Origin: Penium margaritaceum
Taxonomy: Eukaryota > Streptophyta > Zygnematophyceae > Desmidiales > Peniaceae
Length of the DNA stretch: 64,000 nt
Assembly: GCA_023375785.1 (NCBI GenBank)
Contig: SZWC01001596.1
Span: forward strand, 101,799 to 165,798
Direction: 5' to 3'
Numbering within the stretch: position 1 is the first letter of the stretch; each line of letters begins with the position of its first letter. Made by a program: the position numbers and the translations under genes. Below the pieces are notes generated by a model. That model searched no databases. It had not been told where the DNA came from and worked only from the letters and a program-made list of their open reading frames with translations. Of this stretch, positions 11,381-22,845 are shown in pieces.

Positions 11381-11935
11381 CGTCAGAAGTTAGTCGCAGA
11401 GTCGCGAAAGGATGCGAGCCACTGGAGTTCCAAGGTAGACAACACGCAGATGAGAGAACTTGAGAGCGAAGAGAGGAAAGCGTCGGAAGCGAAAGGTTGA
11501 GGATGGTGAAGCGAAGGACCGTGAGGAGACAGAGGTGGGCGCAGGCAATGGACGCGAGAGGCGAGCAGAGCAAGAACACGGCGGGAAAGCCGCGGAACCA
11601 AAGGGAACAGGATGAATAGAACTGTTATGGTGAAGCTAGGAGGGAATGAACATCCTCCTTATAAGGGACATAACACGACAAAAAGGAAAGCAACGGCTTC
11701 TTGTGCACTAGCCGGACGTGCTTGCGGTCGGGCCACTTAATGGGGGATTACTTGGTATCGTGCTGTTGGTCGGTTCTCACCGTCAACGGTTTGTGTATGA
11801 TGGGACCGAGGTGGTTCATGCTGAGGCTTGAACCGTTATTGAGAGTGATCGGTATTTCCGAGAGAGGAGGAGCCAGAAAACTCCTGGAGCTTAACCCGTT
11901 GGGTGTCCTGCCTCGACAGAAACATCATTCTGACA
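11381..11935 (-). repeat. 3' LTR of element B
   Basis: 555 bp, ending ATTCTGACA at 11935 and matching the 5' LTR 14382-15045 over most of its length, for example the shared segments GAGTTCCAAGGTAGAC and CTAGCCGGACGTGCTTGCGG. The next bases are CCTCCATT, the complement of a polypurine tract (AATGGAGG) on the element strand. The left end is taken at CGTCAGAAG, the counterpart of TGTCAGAAG in the other copy. Confidence 0.82.
11657..11666 (-). promoter_or_regulatory. TATA-like box in the 3' LTR of B
   Basis: CCTTATAAGG lies about 270 bp into the LTR on the element strand. The same box stands at the matching place in the 5' LTR (14767-14776), while the related LTR of D has CTCATATCAC instead. A plausible core promoter of the element, inferred from sequence and position only. 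Confidence 0.45.
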
Positions 11936-12175
11936 CCTCCATTGAATCTGTCAAGGCAGAAAATCTCTCCAGTTTCCCAGTGAGTCGCACGTGACCGACC
12001 CTCCACGGTGGGTAGTAAGGCCGTGCCACATGAGGGGTGAGTTGTTGCGGTCATGCTTGGCCAGGAGAAAGTGTAGGGTAGGGTCGACAATTGTGCGAAG
12101 CCCGCGTCTGAGTTATGTGTTAAACAGCTCAAGTTGAGGTGGAAAGTCGTCGGGGCTGTCGTCGTCGTTGGGACT

Positions 12176-12700
12176 CTAGAGTGGTCTCTCCAGAAGAGAC
12201 CTCACAATGGAAAAGTGGAAGATGTAATATGGTTTCAGCTTTTTGTAGAATATCTGCTGCCATTCGTCGACGTTGGTCGCTGTGACGTCACCCTTGTCGT
12301 CTTCTGGAAGGAAGAAGAGATTGGGGATGTCTGGCAGAGTGGGACAAATGTCCACATAACAGATGTGGAGATAGCAGGAGCGTCTCATCCATGCATATTG
12401 CAGCAGGCAGTACCATCGCTGAGCTCCAATGTCAGTTGGTTGTTCGATGCGGAGGTAGATGATACCGAGACGCGTTCTGAGTAGATTCCAGATGGCAGTG
12501 AAGGTGGCGTCGTAGTCCTTGGGATGACGTCGGTTGCTGTGGAGGTGGTCATATTTACCAAGCAGCATTCCTGCCACTTCGTACCCATTGATGTAGATAC
12601 GTTGTGCACTGGAAATGACACTCTCCGACCAACTGAGGATGTTGTTGGCATTGGGACCAAGAACACGAAGTGAGGTCCACGCAGCGGCCAGCCTGTCCAT
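12176..12700 (-). CDS. Unknown conserved protein of the B/D family
   Basis: An open frame of 174 codons starting at the ATG at 12698-12700 and ending about 240 bp before the 3' LTR. Element D holds a clear counterpart starting with an ATG at 62539-62541. Over the first ~105 residues about six in ten match, with near-identity in IYIN-YEVAGMLLGKYDHL (residues 35-53), and QRWY, LFFLPEDD and DVTATNVD also shared. In that core nearly all DNA differences are silent, as expected of a once-selected protein. No signal peptide, zinc knuckle or enzyme motif is visible. I do not recognise the family. Its place, before the 3' LTR instead of after the leader, is unusual for gag. A captured host domain or an extra retroelement protein are both possible. 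Confidence 0.55.
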   Translation of the reverse strand: MDRLAAAWTSLRVLGPNANNILSWSESVISSAQRIYINGYEVAGMLLGKYDHLHSNRRHPKDYDATFTAIWNLLRTRLGIIYLRIEQPTDIGAQRWYCLLQYAWMRRSCYLHICYVDICPTLPDIPNLFFLPEDDKGDVTATNVDEWQQIFYKKLKPYYIFHFSIVRSLLERPL

Positions 12701-12870
12701 GATGTGAGTGTAGGTGAGAAGAGAGGGGATGAAGGTAGATGGTGAAGAAAGGGTGATGGAAGGAAGGGTGAGTGCAGGTCGTCGCAGGACAAGCGAAGCA
12801 ACCGGGCGGATCCTTGTGCCGTGCGGACGATACGGAAGCGATCAGGTGCAGGCGGAGCCGGCTGATAAAT

Positions 12871-13455
12871 GAGTGGGCGCAGGGGCAAAACCTCGTGCGC
12901 AGCTGATCAGAAGGGTAGAATGCGGCAAGGGAAAGGCAGGTGTCAATGCGCCTCGAGAAATATGCTGGCCGGCGTGGGTGCAGGCTGCTGCAAAGCGGGC
13001 AGCGTGCTCGTGTAGGTCCTTGTGCTGGTCGCAGATGAGGATGATGATGAAGCGGATGTTGATAAAATAGGAGTGGGCGTTGGGACAGAAGCACGTGCGC
13101 TGTGAAGTAGAGGAGTAGAATGCGGCGAGGGGAAGGCAGGAGCCAACACGCCGCGAGAAATCTTTTTAAGGCGTGGGTACAGGCTGCTACAATGCGGGCA
13201 GTGAGCTCGTGCAGGTCCTTGTGCTGGTCGCAGATGCGGATGATGATCGAGCGGAAGTTGATGAAAGAGGAGTGGGTGTAGGGGCGAAAACACGTGCACT
13301 GTAAATGTTTTCTGCGCGGGCGCAGGTCGTTCCGAAGCGGGCGATGCGACCGGGCGGATCCTTGTGCCGAGCTGACGATGCAGAAGCGAAATAGGAGGAG
13401 GCGGAGGCAGCTGATGGCTGAGTGGGCGCAGGGGCGGAACCACGTGCGCTGATGA
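12871..13455 (-). repeat. GC-rich tandem repeats in the interior of B
   Basis: Four copies of a unit whose most constant part is GAGTGGGCGCAGGGGC followed by a CACGTGCGCTG box, starting near 12871, 13071, 13270 and 13420 (spacing about 200, 199 and 150). Each unit also carries a GCGGATCCTTGTGCCG or GTCCTTGTGCTGGTCGCAG segment. Element D has five such units. The long low-complexity frames that cross this region (for example 12555-13568) are produced by the repeats and are not called as genes. Confidence 0.8.
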
Positions 13456-13682
13456 CAAAGGCTGATGAAGACTGATGAGACGAAGGCACGAATGATGCTG
13501 AGAGCGGCTCGAAGAAGACGGATGAGGAGGAGGGCTGAGGGCTGGAGATGAAGGTGATGATGACGCAAAGATGAACGAAGGAAAGGCTGGTGAGGATGAT
13601 GCGCGCGTGATGGAGATGGAAGATAAGAATGGCGGCAGGGAGAGAATGGCAGCGAGATGCGGTAACCAAGTGCTCTGCTTTC

Positions 13683-13905
13683 AGAAGAGTGACGGCTTGT
13701 TCCCTGGTTGGCCCGAGACCGACGGGCAGGAAGACTGGCGGTATCTGATGTCCTGTTTGCAAGAGGAAGTTGGCTGCAGCGGCGGACGTCATGCGGCGAG
13801 CAGGGACACTGATTCGCTGATGTCAGGAGAGTGACGGCTTGTTCCCCATTTGGCTCGAAATCGGAGCACGAAGACTGGTGGTGTCCGATATCCTGACGAC
13901 GAGAG
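13683..13905 (-). repeat. Duplicated ~70-bp module in B
   Basis: Two copies about 146 bp apart (near 13683 and 13829) of a segment beginning GAGTGACGGCTTGTTCCC and running through AAGACTGG to a TCCTG end. Element D has the same pair near 63497 and 63636. The module sits on the 5' side of the tandem repeats on the element strand. Confidence 0.75.
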
Positions 13906-14369
13906 TTAAGCTGTTGCTGCTCATGATGTGAGAAGGCCGTGCGAGGACGCGGCTCGAGAGAAGGATGCTTAGGAGCTGAGAAGGTTGAGGCTGATGCAGC
14001 AGATGCGGCTGGTGAGAGGAGGTGAAAAAGGCGAGGGGACTTGAGGTGGCAAAGGTGATGAGAGGTAGCTGCTTGCGGGCGGCAAGAAGCTTCTTGGAAG
14101 TTGACGACGGCGAAGACTCAGGAGCTGCTTTTGGCTGGTGCCGATTATTGGCCATGGGTGCGAAATGGGCGCAGGGCTTCCTTAGGATGACGAGCCGTTG
14201 CTTCAGCGTGAGGAGCACTTCAAGTGATGCTGCTGATGTCTACTGCTGATGAAGCGGCGAGGTGGAAAGAAGTGGTGACAGCGGTGGAGGGGTGCAGATT
14301 CAAGACGTGAGATAGTGATGACGGCTGAGTGATGACAAGGTCACGGGGCACCAGGTGATGTTGCCTGAT

Positions 14370-14381
14370 GCTCTGATACCA
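14370..14381 (-). other. Primer-binding site of element B (initiator-Met tRNA)
   Basis: On the element strand it reads TGGTATCAGAGC with no spacer after the LTR end CTTCTGACA. This is the classic plant Copia-type primer site and fixes the 5' LTR as the right-hand copy. Confidence 0.93.
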
Positions 14382-15045
14382 TGTCAGAAGAATGCAATGA
14401 GCGGGAACGGCAGGAGCAGAAGCAAGCAGATGCAGTGAAGCAAGCAGAAGTGACGTAGTGGAGTGATGGAGGCAAAGCGGTGAGCGCGGGCCTAAGGAGT
14501 TAGTCACAGAGTCGCAGAAGGACACAATCCACTGGAGTTCCAAGGTAGACAGAGCGCAGATGAGAGATATTGAGAGCGAAGAGAGGAAGGCGTCGGAAGA
14601 GAAAGGTTGAGGGTGGCAAAGCGAAGGGCCGTGAGGAGACAGAGGTGGGCGAAGGCAATAGAAGCGAGAGGCGAGCAGAGCGAGAACACGGTGGCGAAGC
14701 CGCAGAACCAAAGGGAACAGGATGTATAGAAATGTTCTGGTTAAGCCAGGAGATAATGAACATCCTCCTTATAAGGGACAGAACAAGACAAAAAGGAAAG
14801 CAACGGCTTCTTGTGCACTAGCCGGACGTGCTTGCGGTCAGGCCGCTTATTAGGGGATTACTCATTATCGTGCCGTTGGTCATTTCTCACCGTCAACGGT
14901 TCGTGTATGATGGGACCGAGGTGGTTCATGCTGAGGCTTTAACCGTTATTAAGAGTGCTCGGTATTTCTGAGAAAGGAGGAGCAAGAAAGCTCCTAGAGC
15001 TGAACCCGTTGGGTGTCTTGCCTTGATAGAAACATCATTCTGACA
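14382..15045 (-). repeat. 5' LTR of element B
   Basis: 664 bp, reading TGTCAGAAGAATG at the left and ATTCTGACA at the right on the plus strand. It is next to the primer-binding site on the left and to satellite S2 (CTTGTTTATACCTGC) on the right. It contains the TATA-like box at 14767-14776. It is related along its length to the LTR of D at 61102-61758. Confidence 0.92.
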
Positions 15046-18000
15046 CTTGTTTATACCTGCAAGGTCATGCATAGTACATATGCACCGTGATTGTGCACTC
15101 TGACCGTGGCAGACTCACGTTACAATTCATAGAAGATCAAGTCACTTGGATAAATTTGTGGTCATGGTCAGTGGCACCTGCCAACTTTATCAAGGCATTG
15201 CACACAATAGCCGTTCCAAGCCACCGGCTTTTTACCTTGTTCACACCAGCAAGGTCATGTATAGTACATGTGCACTGTGACTGGGCACTCTGACCGTGGC
15301 TGGCTCATGTTACGATGCATGGAAGTTAAAGTCACTTGGTAAATGTTGTGGTCATGGTTAGTGGCACATACCAACTATGTCAAGGCATTGCACGCAATAG
15401 CCACACCGAGCCACCAGCATTATACATTGTTTGTACCTGCAAGATCATGACTAGTACATCTACACTGTGATTGGACACTCTGACCGTAGCTGACTCGTGT
15501 TACGATGCGTGGAAGTTAAGATCACTTGGTAAACTTTGTGGCCATGGTCAGTGGCACATGCAAACTCTGTCAAGGCATTGCGCACAATATCCACAGCAAG
15601 CCACCAGTAGTCTACCTTGTTTGCACCTGCAAGATCATGCCTAGTACCTCTGCACTGTAACTTGACACTCTGACCGTGGCTGACTCATGTTATCATTCAT
15701 AGAAGTTAATGTCACTTTGTTAACTTTGTGGCCATGGTCAGTGGCACATGCCAACTTTTTAAAGGCATCGCGCACAATAGCCATACCGACCACCAGTATT
15801 ATACCTTGCGTATACCTGCAAGTTTATGCCTAGCACACGTGCACTGTGATTGGGCACTCTGACCGTGGCTGACGCGTGTTATGATCACTAAAGGTAAAAG
15901 TCACTTGGTTCACTTTGTGGTCATGGTCAGTGGCACACGCCAACTTTGTCAAGGCATTGCCCACAATAGCCACACAAAGCCATCGGGTTTTCACCTTGTT
16001 TATACCTGAAAGGTCATGCATATTATATGTGCACTGTGATTGGGCACTCTGACAGTGGATGACTCGTGTTATGATCCGTAGAAGTTAAGTCTATTTGTTT
16101 CACTTTGTGGTCATGGTCAGTGGCACATGCCAACTTTGTCAAGGCATTGCGCACAATAGCCACACCAAGCCACTGGGTTTATACATTGTTCATACCTGCA
16201 ATGTCATGCATACTACAAGTGCACTGTGATTGGGCACTCTGACCGTGGCTGACTCGTGTTAAGATTTGTAGAAGTTAAAACTACTTGGTTAACTGCGTGC
16301 TCATGGTCAGTGGCACATGCCAGCTTTGTCAAGGCACTGCGCACAAAAGCCGCCTTGAGCCACACCAAGCCACCGGTTTTTTTCTTGCTTATACCTGCAA
16401 GTTTATGCATAGCACAGGTGCACTGTGATTGGGTACTCTGACTGTGGCTGACTCGTGTCATGATTCATAGAAGTTAATGTCACCTGGTTCACGCTGTGGT
16501 CATGGTCAGTGGCACAGGCCAACTTTGTCAAGGCAATGCCCACAATAGCCACACCAAGCCACTGGGTTTTTACCTTGTTTATACCTGCAAGGTCATGCAT
16601 AGTACACGTGCACTGTGATTGGGCACTCTGACCGTGGTTGACCCGTGTTATGATTCATAGAAGTTAATATCACTTGGTTCACGTTGTGGTCATTGTCAGT
16701 GGCACATGCCAACTTTGTCAAGGCATTGCCCACAAGAACCACACCAAGCCACCGGTATTTTACTTTGCTTATACCTCCAAGTTTATGCCTAGCACACGTG
16801 CACTGTGATTGGGCACTCTTAACGTGGCTGACTCATGTCATGATTAACAAACGTTAAAGTCACTTGGATAAATTTGTGGTCATGGTTAGTTGTACAGGCC
16901 AACTCTGTGAAGGCATTGCCCACAACAACGACACCAAGCCACCGAGTTTTTACCTTGTTAATACCTGCAAGATCATGCATATTAGATGTGCATTGTGATT
17001 GGGCACTCTGACCGTGGCTAACCCGTGTTATGATTCGTAGAAGTTCAATCTACTAGTTGAACTTTGTGGTCATGGTCAGTGGCACATGCCAACTTTGTCA
17101 AGGCATTGCGCACAATAGCCATGCCAAGCCACCGGCATTTTACCCTTTTCATACCTGCAAGGTCATGCGTGGTACATGTGCACTGTGATTGGGCACTATG
17201 ACCGTGGCTGACTCGTGTTACGATGCGTACAAGTTAAAGTCACTTGGTAAACTTTGTGGTCATGGTCAGTGGCACATGCCAACTTTGTCAAGGCATTGCG
17301 CACAATAGCCACACTGAGCCACCAGTGTTTTACATTGTTTATACCTGCACGTTTATGCCTAGCACACGTGCACTGTGATTGGACACTCTGACTGTGGCTG
17401 ACTCATGTGATGATGTATAGAAGTTCAAGTCACTTGGTTAACTTTGTGGTCATGGTTAGTTGCATAGGCCAGCTTTTTCAAAGCACTGCGCACAATAGCC
17501 AGACCGAGCCACCAATATTCTACCTTGTTTATACCTGCAAGGTCATGCATAGTACACGTGCACTGTGACTGGGCACTCTGACCGTGGTTGACTCGTGTTA
17601 AAATTTGCAGAAGTTAAAGTCACTTGGATAAATTTGTGGTCATGGTCAGTGGCACATGCCAACTTTGTCAAGGCATTGCGCACAATAGCCACACCAAGAC
17701 ACCGTTTTAAACATTGTTTATACCTGCAAGGTCATGCATAGTACATGTGCACTGTGATTGGGCACTCTGACCGTGGCTGACTCGTGTTACAATTCGTAGT
17801 AGTTAAAGCCACTTGGACAACTTTGTGGTCATGGTCAGTGGCACAAGCCAGCTTTGCCAAGGCATTGTCCACAATAGTCATGCCAAGCCACCGGGTTTTT
17901 ACCTTGCTTATACCTGCAAGGTCATGCATAGTACATGTGCACTATGATTGGGCACTCTGACCGTGGCTGACTCGTGTTACGGTTTGTATAAGTTAAAGTC

Positions 18001-18567
18001 ACATGGATACGTTTGTGGTCATGATCAGTGGCACATGCTAACTTTGTCAAGGCATTGCGCACAATAGCCAAACTGAGCCACCAGTATTCTACCTTGTTTA
18101 TACCTGCACATTAATGCATATTACATGTGCAATGTGAGTGGACAATCTGACCGTGGCTGACTCGTGTTCCGATGCGTAGAAGTTAAAGTCACTTGGTAAA
18201 CTTTGTGGTCATGGACAGTGGAGCAGGCTAACTTTGTCAAGGCATTGCGCACAATAGCCGTACCAAGCCACCGGTTTTTTACCTTGTTCATACCAGCAAG
18301 ATCATGCATAGTCCATGTGCACTGTCATTGGGCACTCTGACTGTGGCTGACTCATGTGATGATTCGTATAAGTTAAAGTCACTTGGATACGTTTGTGGTC
18401 ATGGTCAGTGGCACAGACCAACTTTGTCAAGGCATTGCGCACAATAGGCACACCAACCCACCGGTCTTTTACCGTGTTTATACCTGCAAGGTCTTGCACA
18501 GTACATTTGCATTGTGATTGGGCACTCTGACCGTAGCTGACTCGTGTTACGATGCGTATAAGTTATT
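15046..18567 (-). repeat. 190-bp satellite, segment S2 (reverse)
   Basis: About 18.5 monomers in reverse orientation (TGACTCGTGTTACGATTC, then CACTTGG, GTCATGGTCAGTGGC and TTTATACCTGCAAGG). It starts at the edge of element B and ends at an orientation switch within 18563-18568. Frames of about 62-66 codons beginning MHDLAGINKVK recur on the minus strand because the monomer reads open for about one unit; the 190-bp length shifts the frame in the next unit. No gene is seen. Confidence 0.95.
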
Positions 18568-21500
18568 GGTATAAACATAGTAGAATACTGGTGGCTCGGT
18601 GTGGCTATTGTGCACAATGCCTTGACAAAGTTGGCATGTGCCACTGACCATGACCACAAAGTTTACCAAGTGACTTTAACTTCTTCAAATTGAAACATGA
18701 GTCAGCCACGGTCAGAGTGCCCAATGTCAGTGCACATGTACTATGCATGATCTTGCATGTATAAACAAGGTAAAAACACGGTGACTCGGTGTAGCTTTTG
18801 TGCGCAACGCCTTGACAAAGTTGGCATTTGCCACTGACCATGACCACAAAGTATACCAAGTGACTTTAACTTCTATGAATCTCCCCATGAGTCAGCCACA
18901 GTCAGAGTGTCCAATCACAGTTCACATATGCTATGCATGACCTTGCGGGTATAAACAAGGTTAAAACATTGGTGGCTTGGTGTGGCTATTGTGCGTAATG
19001 TCTCGACAAAGTTGGCATGTGCCACTGACCATGACCACACAGTGTACCAAGTGACTTTAATTTCTACGCATCGTAACACGAGTCCGCCACGGTCAGAGTG
19101 CCCAATCACAGTGCACATGTACTATGCATGACCTTGCAGGTATAAGAAAAGGTACAAAACCGGTGTCTTGGTGTGGCTATTGTGCACAATGCCTTGACAA
19201 AGTTGGCACGTGCAACTGACCATGACCACAAAGTTAACCAAGTAGTTTGAACTTCTACGAATTGTAACACAAGTCAGCCACAGTAAGAGTGCCCAATCAC
19301 AGTGCACATGTACTATGCATGACCTTGCAGGTATACAAAAGGTAGAATACTGGTGGCTCGGTGTGGCTATTGTGCACAATGCCTTGAAAAGGTTGGCATG
19401 TGCCACTGACCATGACCACAAAGTTTTTGAAGTGACATTAACTTGTATGAATCATCACATGAGTCAGCCACAGTCAGAGTGCCCAATCACAGCCACGTGT
19501 ACTCTGCATGACCTTGCAGGCATAAACAAGGTACAAAATGGTGGCTTGATGTGGCTATTGTATGTAATGCCTTGACAAAATTGGCATGTGCCACTGACCA
19601 TGACCAGAAAGTGTACCAAGTGACTTTTACTTCTACGCATTGTAACACGAGTCAGCCACAGTCAGAGTGCCTAATCACAATGCAAATCTAACATGCATGA
19701 CCTTGCAAGTGCAAACAAGGTAAAAATCCGGTGGCTTGGTGTGGATATTGAGGGCAATGCCTTGATAAAGTTGGCCTGTGCAACTAACCATGACCACAAA
19801 GTGAACCAAGTCATTTTAAATCTATGAATCATCTCATCACCATCATCATCATCATCATCATCCAAGTACCTTAAACTTCTATGAATCGTGACACGAGTCA
19901 GCAACGGTCATAGTGCCCAATCATAGTGCACGTGTAATATGCATGACCTTGCAGGTATAAACAAGTTGAAAACCCGGTGGCTTGGTGTGGCTATTGTGAG
20001 CAATGCCTTGACAAAGTTGGCATTTGCAACTGACCATGACCACAAAATTATCCGATTACCTTAAACGTCTATGAAGCATGACACGAGTCAGCCAAAGTCA
20101 GCGTGCCCAATCACAGTGCACATGTACTATGCATGACCTTGCTGGTATGAACAAGGTAAAAACCAGGTAGCTTGGCATGACTATTGTGCGCAATGCTCTG
20201 ACGAAGTTGGCATGTGCCACTGACCATGACCACAAATTTTCCATGTACCTTAAACGGCTATGAATCATGACACGAGTCAGCCGCGGTCTGAGTGCCCAAT
20301 CACAGTGCACGTTTGCTAGACATAAACTTGCAGGTACAAACAATATAAAAACCTGGTGGCTTGGCATGGCTATCGTGGGTAATGCCTTTAAAACGTTGGC
20401 ATGTGCCACTGACCATGACCACAAATTTATCCAAGTGACATTAACTTCTATGAATCATAACATGAGTCAGCCACGGTAAGAGTGCCCAATCACAGTGCAC
20501 ATGTAGTATGCACGACCTTGCAAGTATAACCAATGTAAAAACCCAGTGGCTTGGCATGGCTATTGTGGGCAATGCCTTCAAACATTTGGCAGGTGCCACT
20601 GACCATGACCACAAATTTATCAAATTCAACTTCTACGAATTGTAACACGAGTCAGCCACGATCAGAGTGCCCAATAACAGTGCACGTGCGATATGCATGA
20701 CCTTGCAGGTATAAACAAGGTAAAAAACCGGTGGCTTGGTTTGGCTATTGTGTGCAATGCCTTGACAAAGTTGGCCTGTGCAACTGACCATGACCACAAA
20801 TGTATCCAAGTGACATTAACTTCTATTTATCATAACATGAGTCAGCCACAGTCAGAGTTTCCAATCACAATGCAGATGTATACGGCATGATATTGCAGGT
20901 GCAAACAAGGTTGAATACTGGTGGCTCGGTGTGGCTATTGTGTACAATGTCTTGACCAAGTTGGCATGTGCCACTGACCGTGACCACAAACGTATCCAGG
21001 TGTCTTTAATTTCTACGATTTGTAACACGAGTCAGCCACAGTAAGAGTGTCCAATTAGAGTGTACATGTACTACGCATGACTTTGCAGGTATAAACAAGG
21101 TAAAAAACCGGTGGCTTGGTTTGGCTATTGTGTGCAATTCATTGAAAGAGTTGGCATGTGCACTGACCATGACCACAAATGTATCCAAGTGATGTTAACT
21201 TCTTCAAATTGTAACACGAGTCAGCCACGGTCAGAGTGACGAATCACAGTGCACATAGACTATGCATAATAATTTAGGTACAAACAAGGTAGAATAGTAA
21301 TGGCTCGGTGTGGCTATTGTGTGCAATGACTTGACCAAGTTGGCCTGTGCAACTAACCATGACCACAAAGATAACCAAGTGACTTTAACTTCTATGAATA
21401 ATAACATGAGTCAGCCACAGCCAGAGTGCCCAATCACAGTGTATGCGAGCTAGGCATAAACTTGCAGGTATAAGCAAGGTAGAACACTGGTGGCTCGGTG

Positions 21501-22845
21501 CGGATATTGTGCGTGATGCCTTGACAAACTTCTACAAATCGTGACACGAGTCAGCCACGGTGAGAGTGCCCAATAACAGTGCCCATGTACTATGTATGAC
21601 CTTGCTGGTATGAACAAGGTAAAAAACCGGTGGCTTGGCATGGCTATTGTGTGCAATGCCTTGACAAATTTGGCCTGTGACACTGACCATGACCACAAAT
21701 TTATCCAAGTACCTTAAACGGCTATGAATCATGACACGAGTCAGCCACAGTCAGAGTACCCAAACACAGTGCACGTGTACTGGGCATGACCTTGCAGGTA
21801 TAAACGAGGTAGAATACTGGTGGCTCGATGTGGCTATTGTGCACAATGCCTTGACAAAGTTGACATGTGCCACTGACCATGCCCACATGGTTAACCAAGT
21901 GACTTTAACTTCTCCGCATCGTAACACGAGTCAGCCACGGTCAGAGTGCCCAATCATAGTGCACATGTAGTATGCATGACCTTGCTGGTATGAACAAGGT
22001 AAAAAACCGGTAGCTTGGCGTGGCTATTATGCCCAATGCCTTGACAAAGTTGGCAAGTGCAACTGACCATGACCACAAATTTATCCAAGTACTTTAAATG
22101 TCTATGATTCATGACACGAGTCAGCCACGGTCAGAGTGCCCAATCATGTGCTAGGCATAAACTTGCAGGTATAAACAGGGAAAAACACTAGTGCCTCATT
22201 GTGGCTATTGTGCGCGATGTTTTGACAAATTTGGCATGTGCCACTGACCATGACCACAAAGTTAACCACGTGATTTCAACTTATACGAATTGTAACACGA
22301 GTCAGCAACAGTCGCATTGCCCAATTACAGTGCACATGTACTATGCATGACCTTACAGATATAATCAAGGTAAAAACCAGGTAGCTTGGTGTGGCTATTG
22401 TGTGCAATGCCTTGACAAAGTTGGCACGTTCAACTGACCATGACCACAAAGTTAACCACATTATTTTAAATCCTACGACTTGTAACACGAGTCACCCACG
22501 GTCAGAGGGCCCAATCGCAGTGCACATGTACTATGCATGACCTTGCAGGTATAAACAAGGTAGAATACTGGTGGCTCGGTGTAACTATTGTGCACAATGC
22601 CTGGTCAAAGTTGGCATGTGCAACTGACCATGACCACAAATTTATCCAAGTGAGTTTTACTTTTTTTTATCACGACAGGGGTCAGCCACGGTCAGAGTGC
22701 CCGGTCACAGTGCACATGTACTATGCATGACATTGTTGGTATGAACAAGGTAAAATACCGGTGGCTTGGCACGGCTATTGTGCGCAATGCCTTGACAAAG
22801 TTGGCCTGTGCCACTGACCATGACAACAAATTTATCCAAGTGACT
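18568..22845 (+). repeat. 190-bp satellite, segment S3 (forward)
   Basis: About 22 monomers in forward orientation, sharing S1 variants (CTTAAACGGCTATGAATC and the AAACTTGCAGG form). Some monomers are shortened: near 21530 a unit lacks its conserved centre, and near 22150 a unit lacks part of the CACAGTGCAC segment. The right end meets S4 at a second orientation switch that shares TGACT (22841-22845). No gene is seen. Confidence 0.95.
19829..19862 (+). repeat. (CAT)n microsatellite inside S3
   Basis: A run of CAT triplets (perfect over about 19841-19862, imperfect from 19829) has replaced or expanded within the monomer just after TCTATGAATC. It gives a run of Asp codons on the minus strand in the spurious frame at 19671-19904. 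Confidence 0.9.

Larger units (their letters stand above)
11381..15045 (-). mobile_element. LTR retrotransposon B, non-autonomous family B/D
   Basis: A two-LTR element on the minus strand: 5' LTR 14382-15045, primer-binding site 14370-14381, interior 11936-14381, 3' LTR 11381-11935. The LTRs differ by roughly a tenth of their bases by eye, so it is old, and the 3' LTR is shorter than the 5' one. Flanks do not match (TCAGG left, CTTGT right): the right flank is satellite, the left is element C. The interior has one conserved frame near the 3' LTR and a GC-rich tandem-repeat leader. No gag or pol motif was recognised. It is broken. Element D is its relative. Confidence 0.88.

Noticed and set aside
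12555-13568. Long minus-strand frame (337 codons) in B and its kin in D (62319-63437).
   Set aside because: They run through GC-rich tandem repeats in more than one frame at once and have no conserved frame between B and D in this part.
19841-19862. Poly-Asp stretch as a protein feature.
   Set aside because: It is a CAT microsatellite within a satellite monomer.
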